Assembly: GCF_016650635.1 (NCBI RefSeq)
Contig: NZ_JAEKFI010000003.1
Span: 248,001 to 312,000, forward strand
From: Pseudomonas sp. TH43
Lineage (GTDB): Bacteria; Pseudomonadota; Gammaproteobacteria; Pseudomonadales; Pseudomonadaceae
Reading direction: 5' to 3'
Length of the DNA: 64,000 nucleotides
Positions 8,399-16,089 of this stretch are shown here, piece after piece (positions within the stretch are counted from its first letter, which is position 1; the number at the start of each line of letters is the position of its first letter). The translations under genes were made by a program, and so were the position numbers. The notes under the pieces were generated by a model. The model did no database searches, was not told where the DNA came from, and worked only from the letters and a program-made list of their open reading frames with translations.

Positions 8399-9016
8399 TT
8401 ACAGGCTGAGGTCGCGGTTGGAGGCTTTGAGGAATTCCTGCTTCAACTCGGCAAAGGTGTGTACGGCGGGGAACTGTGGGAACTCGCGAATCACATTGTC
8501 CGGCGCATGGAACAGAATCCCCGCGTCCGCTTCGCCCAGCATCGTCGTGTCGTTGTACGAATCGCCCGCCGCAATTACCCGGTAGTAAAGACTCTTGAAC
8601 GCCAGCACCGACTGGCGCTTCGGATCTTTCTGGCGCAGTTGATAGCTGGTCACTCGACCGCTGTCGTCGGTAATCAGACGATGGCAAAGCAACGTCGGGA
8701 AACCCAGTTGGCGCATCAACGGTTGGGAAAACTCGTAGAACGTGTCCGAGAGAATCACCACCTGAAAGCGCTCACGCAGCCAGTTGACGAACTCCACTGC
8801 GCCGTCCAGCGGCTTGAGCGTGGCGATCACTTCCTGAATATCAGACAGCTTCAAGCCATGCTCATCGAGGATGCGCAAACGCTGCTTCATCAGCACGTCG
8901 TAGTCGGGAATGTCCCGGGTCGTAGCCTTGAGGGATTCGATTCCGGTTTTTTCGGCGAAGGCGATCCAGATTTCCGGCACCAACACCCCTTCAAGATCCA
9001 GGCAAGCAATTTCCAC
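8399..9016 (-). CDS. thrH: phosphoserine phosphatase / homoserine phosphotransferase ThrH
   Basis: A 205-residue HAD-superfamily protein. Motif I is CLDLEGVLVPE with nucleophile Asp7 (DLE replaces the usual DxD), motif II is VVILSDTF and motif IV is AAGDSYNDTTML. This pattern is typical of ThrH, which dephosphorylates phosphoserine and can transfer phosphate to homoserine, linking serine and threonine synthesis. It stands alone between a REPIN and the divergent cysH. Confidence 0.93.
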   Translation of the reverse strand: MEIACLDLEGVLVPEIWIAFAEKTGIESLKATTRDIPDYDVLMKQRLRILDEHGLKLSDIQEVIATLKPLDGAVEFVNWLRERFQVVILSDTFYEFSQPLMRQLGFPTLLCHRLITDDSGRVTSYQLRQKDPKRQSVLAFKSLYYRVIAAGDSYNDTTMLGEADAGILFHAPDNVIREFPQFPAVHTFAELKQEFLKASNRDLSL

Positions 9017-9180
9017 AAGACACTCCCGTTTGTATTGATTATTTGAGTCGAGCGACGCCGAACTCTAGCGACTCAACCTCAAGCGCGCAACGCAGAGGAC
9101 ACCCCGAGCGCCGCAGCTTTTTGTTACCATCAGCCCCATATAGAGCGCCCAGCGCCACCGACCTGTAGGAAGCCGCCCTG

Positions 9181-9915
9181 ATGAGTGCAACGTTCGACGT
9201 CGTGGAACTCGCCACGACCTATGCCAATAAATCCGCGCAAGACATCCTCAAACTCGCGTTTGCCGAGTTCGGCGATGACTTGTGGATATCTTTCAGCGGC
9301 GCCGAGGATGTGGTGCTGGTGGACATGGCCTGGAAGCTCAACAAGAACGTCAAGGTGTTCAGCCTGGACACCGGCCGTCTGCACCCGGAAACCTACCGCT
9401 TCATCGATCAGGTGCGTGAACACTACAAGATCGACATCGAACTGGTTTCACCGGACTACACGAAACTGGAACCGTTCGTGAAGGAAAAAGGCCTGTTCAG
9501 CTTCTATAAGGACGGCCACGGCGAATGCTGCGGCATCCGCAAGATCGAGCCGCTGCGCCGCAAGCTCTCCGACGTCAAGGCCTGGGCAACCGGCCAGCGC
9601 CGCGATCAGAGCCCCGGCACGCGCAGCGCAGTGGCAGCGATGGAAATCGACACCGCGTTCTCTACGCCGGAGCGCACCCTGTACAAGTTCAACCCATTGG
9701 CGCAGATGACCAGCGAAGAGATCTGGGGTTACATCCGCATGCTTGAGCTGCCGTACAACAGCCTGCATGAACGTGGCTTCATCAGCATTGGTTGCGAACC
9801 GTGCACCCGTCCGGTACTGCCCAACCAGCACGAGCGCGAGGGCCGCTGGTGGTGGGAAGAAGCGACGCAGAAAGAATGCGGGTTGCACGCCGGGAATATC
9901 ATCAGCAAGGCGTAA
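9181..9915 (+). CDS. cysH: adenylyl-sulfate (APS) reductase
   Basis: A 244-residue sulfonucleotide reductase that reduces activated sulfate to sulfite in cysteine synthesis. The iron-sulfur signature is complete: Cys116-Cys117 (GECCGIR) and Cys205/Cys208 (GCEPCTR), so this is the [4Fe-4S] APS-using form. The catalytic cysteine is Cys233 in KECGLH near the C-terminus. The PP-loop region begins near FSGAEDVVL (about residues 38-46). The start at 9181 is the first ATG, with AGGAAG upstream. Confidence 0.96.
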   Translation: MSATFDVVELATTYANKSAQDILKLAFAEFGDDLWISFSGAEDVVLVDMAWKLNKNVKVFSLDTGRLHPETYRFIDQVREHYKIDIELVSPDYTKLEPFVKEKGLFSFYKDGHGECCGIRKIEPLRRKLSDVKAWATGQRRDQSPGTRSAVAAMEIDTAFSTPERTLYKFNPLAQMTSEEIWGYIRMLELPYNSLHERGFISIGCEPCTRPVLPNQHEREGRWWWEEATQKECGLHAGNIISKA

Positions 9916-9934
9916 TTTCCCAATCGAGTGATCC

Positions 9935-10028
9935 CCCTGTGGGAGCGAGCCTGCTCGCGAAAGCGTAGTTTCAGTCGACATCTTCGTTGCCTGATTCAGC
10001 GCATTCGCGAGCAGGCTCGCTCCCACAG
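9935..10028. repeat. REPIN
   Basis: Inverted pair of the GTGGGAGCGAGCCTGCTCGCGAA unit directly after cysH. Confidence 0.92.
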
Positions 10029-10282
10029 TGTTTTACGCCAAGGGCCAGAAAATGTGTACACAGGAATGTCACCATCGGTGCCATTTATGTGTGCACTTTT
10101 TTGTTTCCGCGCCCTGAAAAGTTACATCCCACGAAAAAAAGCGCCGTCCTTGCCCACCGTCAAAATCCCCCGCCAAAAATAAATACCTGTTCAACCGGTC
10201 AAATTTTAACCACTTATTTTCAAATACTTAGCGCGCTTCGATAACTTTTCGAAATGAGCACGGCTGCGCATAGATCGGCAAC

Positions 10283-10298
10283 TGGCACAAATCTGGCT
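10283..10298 (+). promoter_or_regulatory. weak sigma-54-like -24/-12 element
   Basis: TGGCACAAATCTGGCT has GG and GC at the 12-base spacing required for sigma-54, but the -12 box reads TGGC instead of TTGC. It lies about 195 bases upstream of the NCS1 transporter. Nitrogen control would suit a hydantoin/allantoin transporter; the match is marginal. The remaining 10029-10282 stretch shows no gene. Confidence 0.3.
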
Positions 10299-10311
10299 TT
10301 AGTGCATACAT

Positions 10312-10327
10312 GTTTTGTATACAAAAC
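10312..10327. promoter_or_regulatory. 16 bp perfect palindrome GTTTTGTATACAAAAC
   Basis: GTTTTGTATACAAAAC is a perfect palindrome in the AT-rich promoter region of the NCS1 transporter/racemase pair. Its core TTGTATACAA recurs before puuE (63730), and the one-mismatch form TTGTACACAA occurs before the NCS2 permease (60641) and uraH (63524). It is probably an operator for a regulator of purine or hydantoin catabolism. Confidence 0.65.
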
Positions 10328-10491
10328 TGCAAAACATACACACTTTCGATCCGCAAGCCTGAAGCGCCCTATCCCGTACAGGCTGCAGATGCCCCGTAAC
10401 CAGTGATGCTTTCACTGCCGCGACGAAGATTTGTCGAGCCCGACGGCTTATGCACAGTCATCGCGGCCCTGAACATCAGGAGCCTGCCGGA

Positions 10492-12030
10492 ATGCGTACA
10501 AGTCTCTCCAATAACATCGCGCTGAATCTGCCCGCCTCTGCCCTTGATCAACCGTTGCCCCACGACGGTCTGACCGAGCCGTTACAACTCAGTCCCCGCC
10601 TGCACAACAGCGACCTGGCACCCACCAAGGCGCAAGGCCGACGCTGGGGCAAGTACAGCATCTTCGCCCTGTGGACGAACGACGTGCACAACATTGCCAA
10701 CTATTCCTTCGCCATCGGCTTGTACGCCTTGGGCCTGGGTGGCTGGCAGATTCTGTTGTCGCTGGGGATCGGCGCGGCACTGGTGTATTTCTTCATGAAC
10801 CTGTCCGGTTACATGGGGCAGAAAACCGGCGTGCCGTTTCCCGTTATCAGCCGGATCAGTTTCGGCATCCATGGTGCGCAAATTCCTGCGCTGATCCGTG
10901 CAGTTATCGCCATCGCCTGGTTCGGCATTCAGACATATCTGGCGTCAGTGGTTTTCCGCGTGCTGCTTACCGCGGTTCATCCGGGCTTCGCCGAATACGA
11001 TCACAACTCGATCCTTGGCCTGTCGACCCTGGGCTGGGTGTGCTTCGTGGCGATCTGGTTCGTGCAACTGGCCATTCTCGCCTATGGCATGGAAATGGTT
11101 CGTCGCTACGAAGCGTTTGCCGGACCGGTGATTCTGCTGACTGTCGCCGCCCTCGCCGCCTGGATGTACACGCAAGCCAACGCGACCATCGCCTGGTCGA
11201 TCCGCGAACCGCTGAGCGGTGGCGAGATGTGGCGCAACATCTTTGCCGGCGGCGCGTTGTGGCTGGCGATCTACGGCACGCTGATACTCAATTTCTGCGA
11301 CTTCGCTCGCTCTTCGCCGTGCCGCAAGACCATCAAGGTAGGAAATTTCTGGGGTTTGCCGGTGAATATTCTGGTGTTCGCCGCGATTACTGTTCTGCTC
11401 TGTGGCGCGCAATTTCAAATCAATGGGCGGATCATTGAAAGCCCGACCGAGATCATCGCCTCGATTCCCAACACCTTCTTCCTGGTGCTCGGTTGCCTCG
11501 CGTTCCTGATCGTCACCGTGGCGGTGAACATCATGGCCAACTTCGTCGCTCCGGCGTTCGTCCTCAGCAACCTGGCGCCGAAATACCTGACCTTCCGCCG
11601 TGCCGGGTTGATCAGCGCGACCATTGCCGTGCTGATCCTGCCGTGGAATCTCTACAACAGCCCGCTGGTCATCGTGTATTTCCTGTCCGGTCTCGGTGCC
11701 CTGCTCGGCCCGTTGTACGGCGTGATCATGGTCGACTACTGGCTGATCCGCAAAGGCCAGGTCAACGTTCCGCAGCTCTACAGCGAAGACCCCAACGGCG
11801 CTTATTACTACAGTCGCGGCGTCAATTTCCGCGCGGTGGCGGCGTTTATTCCTGCCGCACTGATCGCCATTGTTCTGGCACTGGTGCCGGGTTTCCACAG
11901 CGTCTCACCCTTCTCTTGGCTGATCGGTGCCGGTATCGCCGGAATGCTTTACCTGATCATCGCCAAGCGTCAGCCGCACTACGCCGACATCAGCGGCGAA
12001 TCCATCGCTGTCGACAACGTCTGCCATTAA
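10492..12030 (+). CDS. NCS1-family nucleobase/hydantoin:cation symporter
   Basis: A 512-residue, roughly 12-helix transporter. The N-terminal LWTNDVHNIANYSFAIG segment and the GQKTGVPFPVISRISFG segment are the NCS1 signatures shared by hydantoin (Mhp1), allantoin and cytosine/uracil permeases. I favour the start MRTSLSNNIAL at 10492, with CAGGAG upstream, over the ATG at 10450. The next gene is a hydantoin/allantoin racemase, so the substrate is most likely a hydantoin such as allantoin. Expression may be controlled by the palindrome at 10312. Confidence 0.9.
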   Translation: MRTSLSNNIALNLPASALDQPLPHDGLTEPLQLSPRLHNSDLAPTKAQGRRWGKYSIFALWTNDVHNIANYSFAIGLYALGLGGWQILLSLGIGAALVYFFMNLSGYMGQKTGVPFPVISRISFGIHGAQIPALIRAVIAIAWFGIQTYLASVVFRVLLTAVHPGFAEYDHNSILGLSTLGWVCFVAIWFVQLAILAYGMEMVRRYEAFAGPVILLTVAALAAWMYTQANATIAWSIREPLSGGEMWRNIFAGGALWLAIYGTLILNFCDFARSSPCRKTIKVGNFWGLPVNILVFAAITVLLCGAQFQINGRIIESPTEIIASIPNTFFLVLGCLAFLIVTVAVNIMANFVAPAFVLSNLAPKYLTFRRAGLISATIAVLILPWNLYNSPLVIVYFLSGLGALLGPLYGVIMVDYWLIRKGQVNVPQLYSEDPNGAYYYSRGVNFRAVAAFIPAALIAIVLALVPGFHSVSPFSWLIGAGIAGMLYLIIAKRQPHYADISGESIAVDNVCH

Positions 12031-12037
12031 TCCCCTC

Positions 12038-12058
12038 GCGGCCCGGACTTCGGGCCGC
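12038..12058. terminator. intercistronic hairpin
   Basis: GCGGCCCG and CGGGCCGC form a perfect 8 bp stem with a five-base loop, between the transporter and racemase genes. No T-run follows, so it may moderate or process the transcript rather than end it. Confidence 0.5.
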
Positions 12059-12084
12059 AGAACTGCCCGCTATAAGGACTTCCC

Positions 12085-12813
12085 ATGCGTATTCTCGTGG
12101 TCAACGTCAACACCACCGAGTCCATCACCCAAGCCATCGCCCGCTCGGCGCAGGCTGTTGCCTCACCCGGTACCGAAATCGTTGGCTTGACGCCGTTTTT
12201 CGGCGCGGACTCGATTGAAGGCAACTTTGAAAGCTACCTCGCCGCGATCGCCGTGATGGATCGGGTGATGGCCTACGATCAGCCGTTCGACGCGGTGATA
12301 CAGGCCGGTTACGGCGAACATGGCCGTGAAGGTTTGCAGGAATTGCTCAATGTGCCGGTGGTGGACATCACCGATGCAGCGGCGAGTACCGCGATGTTCC
12401 TCGGGCACGCCTATTCGGTGGTGACCACACTGGATCGCACCGTGCCGCTGATCGAGGACCGACTGAAATTGTCCGGTCTGTGGGATCGCTGTGCATCAGT
12501 GCGCGCCAGTGGTCTGGCCGTGCTCGAACTGGAACATGAACCGCAACGCGCGCTGGAAGCCATCGTGCATCAGGCGGAGTTGGCGGTCACACAAGACAAG
12601 GCAGAAGTGATTTGCCTGGGTTGCGGCGGCATGGCCGGGCTGGATGAGCAGATTCGTCGGCGCACGGGTGTGCCGGTGGTGGATGGCGTGACGGCGGCGG
12701 TGACGATTGCCGAATCGCTGGTGCGCTTGCGCTTGTCGACGTCCAAAGTGCGGACTTATGCAACGCCACGGCCGAAGAACATCATTGGTTGGCCGGGGCG
12801 GTTTGCGCGGTAG
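12085..12813 (+). CDS. hydantoin/allantoin racemase family protein
   Basis: A 242-residue member of the aspartate/glutamate/hydantoin racemase superfamily. The paired catalytic cysteine expected in the C-terminal half is present in ICLGCGGMAG (about residue 178); the N-terminal site reads QAGYGEHGREG where many hydantoin racemases carry a cysteine (often ACFGDPG). It probably interconverts enantiomers of allantoin or another 5-substituted hydantoin. It follows the NCS1 transporter in the same direction after 54 bases, and AAGGACTTCCC precedes its ATG. Whether it is a true two-base racemase is uncertain because of the altered first motif. Confidence 0.8.
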   Translation: MRILVVNVNTTESITQAIARSAQAVASPGTEIVGLTPFFGADSIEGNFESYLAAIAVMDRVMAYDQPFDAVIQAGYGEHGREGLQELLNVPVVDITDAAASTAMFLGHAYSVVTTLDRTVPLIEDRLKLSGLWDRCASVRASGLAVLELEHEPQRALEAIVHQAELAVTQDKAEVICLGCGGMAGLDEQIRRRTGVPVVDGVTAAVTIAESLVRLRLSTSKVRTYATPRPKNIIGWPGRFAR

Positions 12814-12821
12814 ACCGCGTT

Positions 12822-12920
12822 ATCGGTCATCACGGGCAAGCCACGCTCCCACAGGTTCTGAGTTGCCCACAGATTTTGTGCACAACACAAAAACCTGTGG
12901 GAGCGGGCTTGCCCGCGATG
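12822..12920. repeat. REPIN (GGGAGCGGGCTTGCCCGCGA type)
   Basis: Inverted pair (CGGGCAAGCCACGCTCCCACAG and CTGTGGGAGCGGGCTTGCCCG) between converging genes. Confidence 0.88.
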
Positions 12921-12945
12921 GCCGCGCCTCGGCCTAAAACCTTGC

Positions 12946-13872
12946 TCAAATCGCACTGAATCGCCGCGCCAACCCTCTTTCGACAAACTGCTCAATCACG
13001 AAATCCACAAACGCCCGCGTCTTGCCGGGCAACAATTTATGCTCGGCATAGTAAATCGAAATATTGCCATCATCGACGAACCACTCCGGCAACACCCGCT
13101 GCAACGTCCCCGCGTCCAGATATCCCACCGCAAACGGCATGCTCACCAGCGCAACGCCCAACCCCTGCGCCGCCGTCCTGCAAGCGGCCTCGGAATCGCT
13201 CATGGTCATCCGCGCCTTGAGCATCAACGGCCGACAGTTCTGCGGATTGCGCTCGACCAATTGCCAGGAGCGCACACGCCCGGTTTGCGGAGAGCGGATC
13301 AGAATACCGTCGTGATGATTGAGGTCGTCCGGCTCGGTGATTTCGGGATTTCTCTGCAAATAATCAGCGGACGCCACCAATACCCGGTGCGCCGGACTCA
13401 ACTTGCGCGCGATCACGCCTTGCGGCAGTTCGAAACCGCCACCGATGGCCGCGTCAAAGCCCTGCCCGATCAGATCGACCTGGCGATTATCGAAATGCCA
13501 GTCCGGATTGATCGCGGGGTAACGCCGCAGGAACTCACCGAGCATCGGCACGATATGCAGGCACCCAAACGCCGCGCCCATGCTGACTTTCAACGTTCCC
13601 GCCGGGAGCCCTTCGACACTGGCCAGATTGGCCACGGCATTTTGAATGGTCGTCAGACTGCCACTGACCTGATTTAGAAACAGCTGCCCAGCCTCGGTCA
13701 ACGTCAGGCTGCGGGTGCTGCGCTGGAAGAGCCGCACACCGAGCCGCCCCTCGAGTTTCGCGACACTTTTGCCGACCGCCGCCGGGGTCAGGCTCAAGCG
13801 CCGCGCCGCCTCGGCAAAACTGCCGACTTCGGCGCTACGCACAAAGCATTCGATACTGCTGAAGGTTTCCAT
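12946..13872 (-). CDS. LysR-family transcriptional regulator
   Basis: A 308-residue LysR protein: N-terminal helix-turn-helix (residues about 1-60, FAEAARRLSLTPAAVGKSVAKLE) and a C-terminal substrate-binding domain. The start METFSSIECF at 13872 is the first ATG; a TTG nine bases upstream is also in frame. The promoter side carries a 39 bp element (13881-13919) that recurs before the SDR gene 1.26 kb away. LysR genes beside SDR genes are normally divergent neighbours, so this regulator probably controls the SDR gene at 15261 despite the cassette between them. Confidence 0.93.
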   Translation of the reverse strand: METFSSIECFVRSAEVGSFAEAARRLSLTPAAVGKSVAKLEGRLGVRLFQRSTRSLTLTEAGQLFLNQVSGSLTTIQNAVANLASVEGLPAGTLKVSMGAAFGCLHIVPMLGEFLRRYPAINPDWHFDNRQVDLIGQGFDAAIGGGFELPQGVIARKLSPAHRVLVASADYLQRNPEITEPDDLNHHDGILIRSPQTGRVRSWQLVERNPQNCRPLMLKARMTMSDSEAACRTAAQGLGVALVSMPFAVGYLDAGTLQRVLPEWFVDDGNISIYYAEHKLLPGKTRAFVDFVIEQFVERGLARRFSAI

Positions 13873-13880
13873 GGTCGCCA

Positions 13881-13919
13881 ACTATAAACTTCTGGTTGAC
13901 ACGGACTATAGCAAACATG
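13881..13919. repeat. 39 bp promoter element, copy 1
   Basis: Begins ACTATAAACTTCTGGTTGAC and ends ATAGCAAACATG; 35 of 39 bases match copy 2 at 15142-15180 in the same orientation. It abuts the LysR start codon. It contains a TTGACA box on the + strand, and ACTATA would read TATAGT on the LysR strand. The sequence from here to 14108 shows no gene. Confidence 0.85.
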
Positions 13920-14108
13920 TGGTTAATTCTACGGTTCTTCGACCGTTGGAGACCTCACGCTGGACGCCACTGCTTCCGCCTGAGATCGCGATGAGCTTTG
14001 GTGTGAGGGTCGGCCACCATGAGAAGGGTCTTAAGCAAGCAAGAAAGATGGGCACAGAGGTCAATAGAGGAAGCGTTCCGCAAGCCTGAACTGGAAAAAA
14101 TGAACACG

Positions 14109-14137
14109 TTGACAGGCTAAAATTATCGTAATACAGT
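14109..14137 (+). promoter_or_regulatory. sigma-70 promoter of the DUF2975/XRE operon
   Basis: TTGACA (14109-14114), a 17-base spacer and TACAGT (14132-14137) form a near-consensus sigma-70 promoter in an AT-rich stretch upstream of 14258. Confidence 0.65.
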
Positions 14138-14139
14138 AA

Positions 14140-14164
14140 TTTATGTCTACAAAACAGACATAAA
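14140..14164. promoter_or_regulatory. inverted repeat at the presumed transcription start
   Basis: TTTATGTCT and AGACATAAA are 9-base perfect arms separated by seven bases, starting three bases after the -10 box. Placement over the expected +1 suits a repressor site, plausibly for the small XRE protein encoded by the second gene of the operon. Confidence 0.55.
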
Positions 14165-14257
14165 ACTCTCTTTCCCCACCTTCCGGTTTAACCACCAGAC
14201 GAGCACGATAGCTCGGGAAAAGAAGAACAAAAACCGAACCGAACAGGATGCTTTTCG

Positions 14258-14815
14258 ATGACCCATGATGATTTGGCCCGCCGCAGTCGTTTGATGGCAA
14301 CGCTCACTAAAGCTTTGATAATCGGCATGCTCGTATTGAACACCGCCTTCTGGCTTTTACCGGAGTTTGCAAGACAGTACGATCTGGGCTTCAACCTGAC
14401 AGCGATCGGTCTGAGTGCAGACCTTAATGTCGATCTGGGAAGCATGCCTTGGTGGCAAATTGCAGGCGGGCTATTTCTTTCCAGCATCCCCTTGCTGATT
14501 TTGGCAAATGGCTTGATCTCGTTGCTCCGCTTGTTTCAGCTGTACAGTGAAGGACAATATTTTGTCGACAAATCAGCCACTCTGCTCGGCAAGGTAGGGT
14601 TCGCTGTGATCCTGTGGGTAATCTTGAGCTTCGTGCTGACGCCGGCAATGAGCATCTGGATGACCTTGCTGCAGCCACCGGGTCAGGGGTTTCTCACCAT
14701 CGCCTTTAATGCATCGGATTTTCTTAGCCTGTTCCTTGCGGCGTCGTTAATGGTCGTTGCCCGCATTCATCAAAAAGGAAGTGCATTGGCTCAGGAAAAC
14801 AAACAATTCATCTAG
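14258..14815 (+). CDS. DUF2975 membrane protein
   Basis: A 185-residue protein with four predicted membrane helices (about 17-35, 66-90, 110-130 and 150-168), matching the DUF2975 pattern. DUF2975 genes are typically followed by a small YozG-like XRE regulator, as here, with nine bases between the genes. The function of the family is not established; a membrane partner that modulates the regulator is a common guess. AT-richer than its neighbours and inserted between a LysR gene and its probable target, so it looks acquired. Confidence 0.8.
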   Translation: MTHDDLARRSRLMATLTKALIIGMLVLNTAFWLLPEFARQYDLGFNLTAIGLSADLNVDLGSMPWWQIAGGLFLSSIPLLILANGLISLLRLFQLYSEGQYFVDKSATLLGKVGFAVILWVILSFVLTPAMSIWMTLLQPPGQGFLTIAFNASDFLSLFLAASLMVVARIHQKGSALAQENKQFI

Positions 14816-14824
14816 GGCGACGAC

Positions 14825-15052
14825 ATGACCATCGAAATAAAGCTCGATGTGATGCTGGCGCAACGCAAGGTCAAATCCAAGGATCTGGCCACCGCCATCG
14901 GCATCACCGAGCAAAACTTGTCATTGCTTAAACAGGGCAAAGTAAAGGGATTCAGGCTGGCGACACTGGATGCAATTTGCAGGTATCTGAACTGTCAGCC
15001 AGGCGATCTATTGACTCATGTCGCAACGGCCGAGGCCACCATCGAAGACTGA
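14825..15052 (+). CDS. small Cro/C1-type (YozG-like) helix-turn-helix regulator
   Basis: A 75-residue single-domain XRE protein: MTIEIKLDVMLAQRKVKSKD, then LATAIGITEQNLSLLKQGKV (recognition helix) and a C-terminal DAICRYLNCQPGDLLTHV typical of YozG-like regulators. GGGCGACGAC precedes the ATG. It follows the DUF2975 gene closely and ends at a rho-independent terminator. It probably regulates its own promoter at 14109. Confidence 0.88.
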   Translation: MTIEIKLDVMLAQRKVKSKDLATAIGITEQNLSLLKQGKVKGFRLATLDAICRYLNCQPGDLLTHVATAEATIED

Positions 15053-15063
15053 TTGAAAGATCA

Positions 15064-15090
15064 AAGGCCGCGTTATTGCGGCCTTGTTTT
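15064..15090 (+). terminator. terminator of the DUF2975/XRE operon
   Basis: AAGGCCGC and GCGGCCTT form a perfect stem with loop GTTATT, followed by GTTTTCC. Confidence 0.85.
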
Positions 15091-15141
15091 CCGTCGCAGT
15101 ATTCGGTTGGAAAGCATCGACTTATAGATCATGTGTACGCG

Positions 15142-15180
15142 ACTATAAACTTCTGGTTTACACAGACGATAGCAATCATG
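15142..15180. repeat. 39 bp promoter element, copy 2
   Basis: Begins ACTATAAACTTCTGGTTTAC and ends ATAGCAATCATG; 35 of 39 bases match copy 1 at 13881. It lies about 80 bases upstream of the SDR start and is the likely binding region of the LysR protein. Confidence 0.85.
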
Positions 15181-15260
15181 GTCTACACGGTTGTCGATGC
15201 GAGGTCGATACTCGGCTCCAACAACAAGGCACTTGCGCCTTGAACTTCTGGAGATCGAAT

Positions 15261-16007
15261 ATGACCACTCAACAACTCAGCGGCAAAGTAGCTCTGATTC
15301 AGGGCGGATCGCGTGGCATCGGCGCCGCCATCGTCAAACGTCTGGCCGCTGAAGGCGCTGCTGTCGCATTCACCTACGTCAGCTCTACCGCCAAGGCTGA
15401 AGAACTGCAAAACAGCATCACCGTAAACGGAGGCAAAGCCTTGGCGATCAAGGCTGACAGCGCCGACGCCGCAGCCATCCGCCACGCCGTCAGCGCCACT
15501 GTCGAAGCGTTTGGTCGCCTCGACATTCTGGTGAACAACGCCGGTGTACTGGCCGTAGCACCACTGGAAGACTTCAAACTGGAAGATTTCGACCAGACCG
15601 TGGCAATCAACATTCGCAGCGTATTCATCGCCTCCCAGGAAGCCGCCAAACACATGGGCGAAGGCGCACGCATCATCAACATCGGCAGCACCAACGCCGA
15701 CCGCATGCCCTTCGCCGGTGGCGGTGTGTATGCGATGAGCAAATCAGCACTGGTCGGTTTGACCAAGGGCCTGGCGCGAGACCTTGGCCCACGTGGCATC
15801 ACCGTCAACAACGTGCAACCTGGCCCGGTTGATACCGATATGAACCCGGCGCACGGTGATTTTGCTGAAAGCCTGATTCCACTGATGGCGGTGGGGCGTT
15901 ACGGTAAAGCTGAAGAGATCGCCAGTTTCGTCGCTTACCTGGCAGGACCGGAAGCCGGTTACATCACCGGCGCCAGTTTGACCATCGACGGCGGTTTCGG
16001 CGCCTGA
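15261..16007 (+). CDS. SDR-family NAD(P)-dependent oxidoreductase (3-oxoacyl-ACP reductase-like)
   Basis: A 248-residue classical short-chain dehydrogenase. The cofactor loop GGSRGIGAAI (residues 15-24), NNAG (92-95) and the catalytic Ser143, Tyr157 and Lys161 (GVYAMSKSA) are all present. The start MTTQQLSGKVAL at 15261 follows CTGGAGATCGAAT. The substrate cannot be told from the sequence. It was probably once divergent from the LysR gene at 12946 and keeps the shared promoter element. Confidence 0.93.
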   Translation: MTTQQLSGKVALIQGGSRGIGAAIVKRLAAEGAAVAFTYVSSTAKAEELQNSITVNGGKALAIKADSADAAAIRHAVSATVEAFGRLDILVNNAGVLAVAPLEDFKLEDFDQTVAINIRSVFIASQEAAKHMGEGARIINIGSTNADRMPFAGGGVYAMSKSALVGLTKGLARDLGPRGITVNNVQPGPVDTDMNPAHGDFAESLIPLMAVGRYGKAEEIASFVAYLAGPEAGYITGASLTIDGGFGA

Positions 16008-16027
16008 TTGCGGTAAATCCCGAACAC

Positions 16028-16070
16028 AAAAAATGCCGCGCCTCTATTAACAAAGGCGCGGCATTTTTTT
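16028..16070. terminator. bidirectional terminator between SDR and HAD genes
   Basis: AAAAATGCCGCGCC and GGCGCGGCATTTTT form a long stem with A-run and T-run on either side, serving the converging genes at 15261 and 16090. Confidence 0.93.
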
Positions 16071-16089
16071 ATGCGAATTTACTGTGCAG

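Noticed and set aside
10053..10062. TGTGTACACA as a further purine-regulon operator
   Set aside because: It is a palindrome but lacks the TTGT/ACAA arms and lies far from any start codon, next to a REPIN.
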